Shown here: positions 59,001-64,000 of the stretch, one piece after another
How positions within the stretch are numbered: the stretch's first letter is position 1
Layout of the letters: each line of letters starts with the position of its first letter
From: Romanomermis culicivorax
Lineage: Eukaryota > Nematoda > Enoplea > Mermithida > Mermithidae
Direction: 5' to 3'
NCBI GenBank assembly: GCA_963922205.1
Contig: CAWUHX010000087.1
Span: forward strand, 620,001 to 684,000
Length of the DNA stretch: 64,000 nt
Position numbers and translations under genes: made by a program
Notes under the pieces: generated by a model
The model's database searches: none
Seen by the model: the letters and a program-made list of their open reading frames with translations, nothing else
Told to the model about the DNA's origin: nothing

Positions 59001-62000
59001 TTAAGACAATTAACCTTTCTGCATCACAGGCCTTTTTTCCCCGTGGTGTTCTGGGCAACCCCGAACTCTTGAGCCCACCTAGGTTGTCTTTACTCATTTT
59101 AAAGCCTCCCAATTCTCTGTAAAAACCGATAAGTTTTTTGAGTCCTCGAGTTTGCCTCTGATTTTCTGTTACTTTGAGTGCAGAAGCCACCACTTGTTGA
59201 AATAAGACTTAGTTAGGATTGAGAAATATAAATAAAGGAATTGGTATCCAAAAAATGACCTAATCAGTCACTCACTAATTCACCTAATCAAGCCGAAACC
59301 TTAGGTAGAATAAGTTTGCAACAGTTCAGTCAGTCTCAAGTTCAACAAAGATCACATGCTTTTGTTCCAAAGAACTGCAGAAGATCAAATAACTCTCTGA
59401 GCTCAAGTAACATCTGATCAAGGACAAATCTAGGAGTCAGGCTGAGAATTGAGTCGCAAATGTAGACTTGCATTCTGGGTGGCACTCCAGAAATCCAGGG
59501 TCTAACCTGCATTCCCTCCGCTGCAAGATGTCGAATAAATGTCCGGACGAGGGACGTTGTATTTTGGTGTAAACTCCACAATAATAACAAAATAATATTA
59601 TAATAAATTGGCCGTGTGGCCGCCAATTTCTTTAATATAAAATAAACAACAAAACACGAATGACCAAAAACCGGCACTTTTATGCACGGTGTCTATGCAA
59701 ATCGGCGTCGACACAATTTGTGTCAACTTTGGCTATTTCTTGGCAACCTGGTGATAGACTATGTCCATCCCCGACATTGTTACAACGTTATAATTGATTA
59801 ATATCAAGAAACATTTTCAAAGCTTACTTTTTATTACGATTTTCATCTGATAGGTAGTAATACAGTGAGATTTATTCTTCTGATCGAAGAACTGCTAAGC
59901 CATAATACTCGTTTGGAGAGATGCTTTGTATAACATTTATTTCTTCTTACATGACGAAATCAGAAAGAATTCTAGAAAATTTCATTTTCTTTGGTTTTGA
60001 GAATTTTCAGGTGGGTAATAGTGCCTGCAATAATGCATTCAAGAAGAAGAATAATACTAATTGCTGTAGCACTAGGGTAGAGGAAACAAAAATATTAGTA
60101 AAAGACATGAAAAGAGCCAATTGTGAGCAGTTCAAAAAATGAATCTGAAGCTATAAATTTTGTATGAGAATTGCATATTTTGTGGTGCACGGTCAAAAAT
60201 GCCAGCGAATCTATAGTTGTCAAAAATCTCATTTTTATGATAAATGCTTTAAATACTTTAAGTGGCGTAAACTATGTTCAGAATTCCAAATGCTGGCTAT
60301 TCTGTTTATAAAGGAGAATGTTTTCGTGTCACTTTAAGTTGCGAGTTGTTTTGTGATCTGGTGGTCGACTGCATGATGGTGCAGAAGTCTTCAAACTTCA
60401 AATCAGTTTCTAAAGAAGATATAAAATATAACATAAAAGCATAGTTCACTCTCTTTCTTTCGAAAATCCCCAGCTTCAGGATTGTTAGTCCTTCAGGATA
60501 ACAATAATCCGGGAAGTTTGTGCATATTCAGGTTAAGGTCTAACACAAACTAGCTTCAGTCAAGTAGGAAAACATAAATATACGTAGCGTAAACATTTTT
60601 TACTATTGTAGTGATATTTCTTTGAATTTCCTATTTTCCGATAACATTATACTCAAATCATTGGTCCGATTGTCCGTTTTGTGCAGGAGTTCATCATTAA
60701 TCCTATATCCATATTTTTGATTATTACTGCCAAAATGCAGTTCATGGCAGATTTAGTTGACATTGTACTGACCAATTGAATGTGGTAGTTAAAACTAAAC
60801 TGTCAAAAGGTAGGCACCGTAATACAAAAGAAATATTTTCAGAAAAAATTCTTGAACTTACAAATCACAGAATCGAAAAAATGTTGGCGAAATATTTAAA
60901 AATGGATTACATATTATAGTTTTTTATTATCATGTCTGCCTCATAAGTTATCGCATCCGGTGAGTATTGTGCAATGACGAAAGTTCTTGCTGATCAATAT
61001 CTCAATTGTTAGCCTGATTTTTGAATTTTACTAGTCTTTTTCGCCCAAAACAGATTTGATTTCTATCATTTTGACCAAATTTATGAAAGATGGTTGATTT
61101 CTAGCTGATATTTCCAGTTGTTTAGCTTTTTGGCCTAACTGAAAACATAAGCACACTGCTCATATTTGATGTAGGAATTATTAATTTTAGCCCCAGAAAA
61201 ACCGGAAAATTTGGGAAAAATAATCAAAAAAATCTGGAAAAGTCAGGGAATTTCGCTTCGGAAAACCATTGGATACCCTGATCACAAGAGTTGGTCCGTC
61301 ATGTATCGCCAGATTTATCCCACCAATTTATCTTAAATTTGTCACAGACTTTAGCACCGGGTTCGCCCCTCGATTTTATCTCACCATTTAGCCCAGCAAA
61401 GGCCCACTGGCCCGAAAATGTCCCTATCACCGTATGACGGAAAGTGGGGCAGGGCAGAGTCAGCTAGACCAGCAAAATATGTGTTCACATGCTGGGTTAA
61501 AGTGTTTCACAGTGTCGGCGGAGGCGTGAATGATGCTATTGTAGTGGGTGGTATATTTATTATCATCGGAGTGAGATGCCAACTTGTCGATTGAAGAAAC
61601 ATTTTTTGTGGAATACACTGCGAAACTTTTGAATATTTTGGAAAGTAAATACTAATTGACTGCAAAGCATTTCTAAAGTAAGATGTCGATCATTATCGTC
61701 GTATGTACTAAATGATATTTAAATATGCAAAATCTACGCCGATAAACAAGCGTCCACTGTAAATAACTGCAGCTCAGAGGCTGTTGGGTGTATTGCGTAA
61801 CAATAGAACATGAAAATTCCTTTTTCTGTTTATGACATACCTGTAATTGGGGGCGGGGGTTGGGGGGGCCACAACTTCTTCCAATCCTGTGCCCAAATTT
61901 CGGAACCTCGCCCCCGACTTGGTGACCCTATACCCAATCCCCAAATTCGGAAAAAATAGGAAAAAAGTAGCTTTCTTAGCCTTTATTGGGAAAACTGGAA

Positions 62001-62853
62001 ATTTTCAGTTTTTTTGACTTTTTCGGAAGATTTTTGAGACCCCTTAAAATTTTCGAAATTTCGGCACCACTACCCAAAATTTTGATTCACCTCCCCCCAA
62101 TTGGTCGGACTTCTAACAGGTACGGTTTATCTACCGTTTTTTGCGATTTTGAATTGACTGCGCTCCCGGAATCTATCTGTCTACAGTTTATTGATAGCTT
62201 ACCTTCAACTTCAAGACTATCGATAGGCACACATACCAAAGTATCATACAAACCACATGACAAATATTAACGATGAAATCTAGGTTGCGGACGAATAGAG
62301 AGATACTGTTTGTATCGTAATACCAACTGAAACTTTCGATAGAATAAACGATGTTTAATGTGGGCATTTGATATGCTACGAACCAGCCCAAGTTGTATAT
62401 AAAGCAGACGAAAAGAATTTTGTGCGTATTTCTCAACGAAAATACCGTTTTGGACATTTTTGGCAAACAAAGTGCCATGAATCGATTGAACGACAATAAA
62501 TGAGCGAAAAGAATGTAAGTGACGGCGATTGAGTTCATCAAACCGCCTAGAATTTTGTTGATCATGAAGGTCTGATCGTCAGTAGTACTGTCACGTCTGG
62601 CATATATTAGGATGCTACTATAAATTCCATTGAGCAGTAGTGTCAAAAAATCCAAAATGCCCATGTGCATTACAATGCGATAGTAGGATTGTCGGATCAA
62701 TTTTTTGTCAGTCACGATAAAGTATGCACACGGAATGTAGAACGCCACATAAATTATTGATAAAATTATATAAGAAGTAGCCACGAGATTGCACTCCCAC
62801 GGTGAGCAAAGTTCTTTCGTGATATTAACAGTGTAGTTGTCCGAATTGTTCAT
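47029..62853 (-). CDS. Serpentine chemoreceptor-like GPCR G5 (Srt/Srx-like), with a retroelement in intron 1
   Basis: This is a 336-residue paralogue on the - strand. Exons are 62853-62203, 48369-48152 and 47170-47029, with donors GTAAGC and GTAACA and acceptors TTCATTGCAG and TCTATAG. Exon 2 has the invariant 218 nt and phases are 0 and 2 as in the others. Landmarks are [43 protein letters not shown] (Tyr where paralogues have Asp), [24 protein letters not shown] and [11 protein letters not shown]. The tail is the longest of the five. Intron 1 is 13.8 kb, of which 10.3 kb is the LTR element at 49457-59776, inserted in the same transcriptional sense. All splice sites and frames look intact, so the gene may still be functional if the intron is removed. 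Confidence 0.83.
47171..48151. other. G5 intron 2
   Basis: This 981-bp intron contains a short GA microsatellite (about 47288-47305). A 124-codon + frame at 47481-47855 has no recognisable domain and is probably chance. Confidence 0.5.
49241..49320 (+). promoter_or_regulatory. Promoter-like module without an obvious gene
   Basis: Two ATTGGTT words (49241-49247, 49272-49278; inverted CCAAT boxes) precede TATAAAT at 49311-49317 by ~70 and ~40 bp, in an otherwise GC-richer block. This spacing is typical of strong animal promoters such as those of histone genes. No coding frame follows before the LTR at 49457. It may be a relic of a transposed gene or a chance arrangement inside G5 intron 1. Confidence 0.3.
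49457..50039 (-). repeat. 3' LTR of LTR-B
   Basis: This 583-bp LTR differs from the partner LTR at scattered sites, including several CG versus CA/TG positions and a short indel near 49950-49990. Transcription of the element runs toward lower coordinates. Confidence 0.92.
50040..50854. other. LTR-B 3' region, GC-rich then T-rich low-complexity
   Basis: 50097-50372 holds a 91-codon frame on + and a 65-codon frame on - in a GC-rich block; neither has a recognisable domain and I cannot tell which, if either, is real. 50740-50830 is a TTTTGTATTTTG-type low-complexity run. Confidence 0.4.
50855..51622 (-). pseudogene. Unidentified protein relic in the env position of LTR-B
   Basis: One - frame can be followed for ~256 codons with five in-frame stops (at 51502, 51478, 51256, 51115 and 51067, reading down). 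Between stops it looks strongly protein-like: a basic N-terminal part, a helical segment ([17 protein letters not shown], then [19 protein letters not shown]), a Ser/Met-rich part and a Gly/Gln/Arg-rich tail ([18 protein letters not shown]). No transmembrane anchor typical of Env is visible. A basic, Gly/Arg-rich tail after a helical domain would fit an RNA-binding or nucleocapsid-type protein, but I do not recognise the family and do not assign a function. Confidence 0.45.
51623..52560. other. LTR-B region between integrase and the unidentified frame
   Basis: The - frame described at 50855-51622 can be traced further upstream through more stops to about 51890, but with weaker coding character. 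A 115-codon + frame (51859-52206) has no recognisable domain. GGTGATCC-type words resembling the LTR interior occur near 51815 and 51850. Confidence 0.35.
52561..53868 (-). pseudogene. LTR-B integrase, with in-frame stops
   Basis: The zinc domain ([12 protein letters not shown]...CVVCQM) and first catalytic Asp (VSMDIVG) lie in 53868-53398; the second Asp (LLSDNGSCC) and Glu ([11 protein letters not shown]) in 53355-52561. The two parts are in the same frame, separated by two TGA codons within a short stretch (53357-53399), both at positions where Trp is expected in YFTKW-type and NW-type contexts. A C-terminal GPF-type motif ([11 protein letters not shown]) is present. The DDE triad itself is intact, so this is the best-preserved domain of the element. 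Confidence 0.88.
53869..54056. other. LTR-B linker between RNase H and integrase
   Basis: This short decayed stretch lies between the two frames; small shifts here change reading frame. It is charged, Lys/Glu-rich sequence on the - strand. Confidence 0.4.
54057..54926 (-). pseudogene. LTR-B RT connection and RNase H
   Basis: The frame begins with the RT thumb segment ([26 protein letters not shown]) one phase away from the preceding RT frame. RNase H follows: the first catalytic block reads [10 protein letters not shown] where TDAS is expected, so the first Asp is lost, while [16 protein letters not shown] and MADFLSRK are kept. The C-terminal ~70 residues are charged ([12 protein letters not shown]). 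Confidence 0.85.
54927..57148 (-). pseudogene. LTR-B protease and reverse transcriptase (plus RGG-rich linker)
   Basis: From 57148 the frame encodes an Arg/Gly-rich stretch ([13 protein letters not shown]), then from 56941 a long open frame. The protease active site reads LIDMEAQ instead of DTGA-type (about 56490-56505), with ILGTDFLV further on. RT motifs follow: [35 protein letters not shown] and [17 protein letters not shown] at 55130 comes next, then the frame continues through the catalytic box, which reads VYIED (GAG GAT, 55067-55072) instead of YIDD. A TGA and a frameshift precede 54926. Both enzymes would be inactive. Confidence 0.88.
57149..58936 (-). pseudogene. LTR-B gag, with in-frame stops
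   Basis: One frame runs from 58936 to the TAA at 57151-57149 with TGA at 58645-58643 and 57955-57953. The same frame continues into the protease region, so gag and pol seem to have been one frame separated by a stop. The middle has a gag-like helical domain ([27 protein letters not shown]) and the end has a knuckle-like [14 protein letters not shown]. An 86-codon frame (59193-58933) between the primer-binding site and this frame overlaps its start by ATGA and may be the displaced amino terminus or a leader frame. Confidence 0.8.
59195..59776 (-). repeat. 5' LTR of LTR-B
   Basis: This 582-bp LTR is the partner of 49457-50039. Read on the - strand, a CATAAAAG box lies near 59675, a plausible TATA element for the element's transcript. 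Confidence 0.92.
59781..62202. other. Remainder of G5 intron 1 (5' part)
   Basis: This is host intron sequence. A + frame at 59921-60142 has a GAATTTTCAG acceptor-like site at 60001-60010 inside it and could be an exon of a nested gene, but no partner exon is seen. A G-rich run lies at 61849-61868. Confidence 0.45.
61849..61868 (+). other. G-rich run, possible G-quadruplex
   Basis: GGGGGCGGGGGTTGGGGGGG offers at least four G-triplets with short loops. It lies on the non-transcribed-product strand of G5 (the pre-mRNA carries the C-rich complement). Confidence 0.4.
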
Positions 62854-64000
62854 GATGCTTAAATTCGGAAATAACTAATGTGAAACAGTGCACTATCTTG
62901 AAAATTTTTAATGCTCGAACTGTCTTCAAGAATAATGCGGACAATTTAAAAGAGAAGTATAACTTTTCAAAATTTGTGAAATCACTCAACTAACATTTTT
63001 CAAATGAAAAATCCTATTTGCAAAGCTTTGTATCATCGACTTTGACGGCACTATTAATGTCTGTCAATTCATGATACGCCTATCTCACGTTAATATCAAA
63101 TTCCCGAACCTACGTAAAAGTAGCCTTAGCTTTAGGGCTAGACTTGACTGCAATAAGGCAAAATTCCAATCTTAGCGAAACTTCAACAATTTATGCTGCC
63201 CGACTTTCAACCTAAAGGACCGTTCATGCTAGTTTAAGGTTCCTTTCAAAGTGAATTTCTCGACTTGGACCTCAATACGTCCATCAAAGCAACCGACTAA
63301 TTAAGTGGAATCTTAAAAATATTCGGTTGCTCATAATAAACCTTTAGCTCCACTTAACAGCATTAAGCTATTGCTAAGGTTCTTTTTTCTCGATTTTCAC
63401 CTTAAGAACTTCAATGGCTACACTAAGGAAATTTTTTAGGTATGTTGGATACTCTATTGCTGCCCATTTGGCGATCGGGAACTCGAGATGCAAATCAGCG
63501 ATGAGCGCATGCCAACGGAGTGCCAAAGAAAGAAGGAAAATGATTATGAAATCATTCTTTTTTATACAATATTTTCGGGAGTTTTATGCTGACGCTCACG
63601 CCAATAAAGATTTCTTCCGTCTTCGACTATAATTTGCATAATTTTAGTGGTGCGTCCACCTTCTTTTATAATATTATTACTGTTTTATATTGATTTGCAT
63701 ACTCGTCGACGTTACAGTAAGCCCACAAAGGACTTTAGACCTAGGCGTCGCTTGTTTGCAAACGTCCAGTAGGAGACATACCAATGAGGGTTTCTTCTAC
63801 CCAGTTCCTACCAGCGGATATAGATTTTCCTCTGGGAGTCTACAAGGTCCGCTCTGAGAGGGCCCATTTTATTAGTGATTGTTGACTTTTGCCTGGTCTG
63901 GGCAAGAACTGTTGCATTAGATCTGAGGCTTAGCCAAGGAGTAGTTCTAGTTTCCTTGACTTTTGTTCTTTCTTTATCCATAAGGAAAGATCTGCACAAC
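62854..64000. other. Region upstream of G5 to the window edge
   Basis: This would contain the G5 promoter. 63100-63430 is rich in CCTTAAG/CTTAAGG-type words and partial hairpins (CGGTTGCTC against CAACCGA) and may be another decayed MITE. 63700-64000 is less AT-rich, with a 63-codon - frame that runs off the edge and has no recognisable domain; it may belong to an element continuing beyond the window. Confidence 0.35.

Larger units (their letters stand above)
49457..59776 (-). mobile_element. Ty3/gypsy-like LTR retroelement LTR-B in G5 intron 1
   Basis: The 10,320-bp element has LTRs at 49457-50039 and 59195-59776 (outer ends TGTTGAAAT on the + strand at both, inner ends CCCCGACA) and a TTGT duplication (49453-49456, 59777-59780). 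It reads gag-protease-RT-RNase H-integrase from right to left. After the 5' LTR a TGGTGGCTTCTG primer-binding-site candidate starts at 59192. A purine-rich GAGGTTCGAGGGA lies next to the 3' LTR (about 50040-50052). The 2.5-kb space between integrase and the 3' LTR holds an unidentified decayed frame. Many in-frame stops and mutated catalytic residues show it is dead. Confidence 0.92.

Noticed and set aside
58643-59193. Two extra small genes upstream of LTR-B gag.
   Set aside because: One is in the gag frame and separated only by a TGA. The other overlaps it by ATGA and starts at the primer-binding site; both are more simply parts of a broken gag or leader.

Overview
The window is AT-rich animal DNA, most likely from a nematode. 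Five paralogous seven-transmembrane receptor genes resemble nematode serpentine chemoreceptors (closest by eye to the Srt/Srx type). Introns are bounded by GT..AG with TTTTCAG/TTTTAG-like acceptors, and intergenic space is full of transposons. There is no sign of bacterial or plasmid sequence. The species cannot be named from sequence alone.

Host genes. Four receptor genes lie on the + strand (G1 11699-16568, G2 19619-22377, G3 26652-28353, G4 44131-45369) and one on the - strand (G5 62853-47029). All five can be assembled as three exons with the same architecture: exon 1 of 645-651 nt (TM1-TM5), exon 2 of exactly 218 nt (TM6-TM7), exon 3 of 91-142 nt (cytoplasmic tail), with introns in phase 0 and phase 2. 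The array therefore looks like a local tandem expansion whose introns (84 bp to 13.8 kb) have been loaded with mobile DNA. One further small secreted-protein candidate lies at 46035-45766 (-).

Mobile DNA. (1) 28419-37621 is a complete 9.2-kb LTR element with 4-bp target duplication, inserted 65 bp after the G3 stop codon. Its gene order is gag - env-like glycoprotein - protease - RT - RNase H - integrase, with the glycoprotein upstream of pol and nothing between integrase and the 3' LTR. This is the most unusual object in the window. A fragment of a related LTR lies at 1-401. (2) 49457-59776 is a second complete Ty3/gypsy-like LTR element (- strand, TTGT target duplication) sitting inside intron 1 of G5. 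It carries an unidentified, decayed reading frame where env would normally be. (3) 5594-8187 is a PIF/Harbinger element in which the transposase lies inside an intron of the oppositely transcribed Myb/SANT-like gene. (4) Two foldback elements, made of short tandem repeats in inverted arms, have 9-bp and 8-bp target duplications: 12476-13650 (inside G1 intron 1) and 23224-24770. (5) A roughly 250-bp MITE family with CTATAGTCTG termini has at least six copies. (6) There are further MITE-like hairpins, a 98-100-bp tandem array (8191-9060) and a large dispersed repeat present in opposite orientations at 402-1475 and 39165-40330.

State of the elements. All protein-coding transposons here are broken by in-frame stops, frameshifts or lost catalytic residues, so the window shows old insertions around host genes whose reading frames and splice sites still look intact. 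Breakpoints and boundaries were read by eye, and family assignments come from motifs only.
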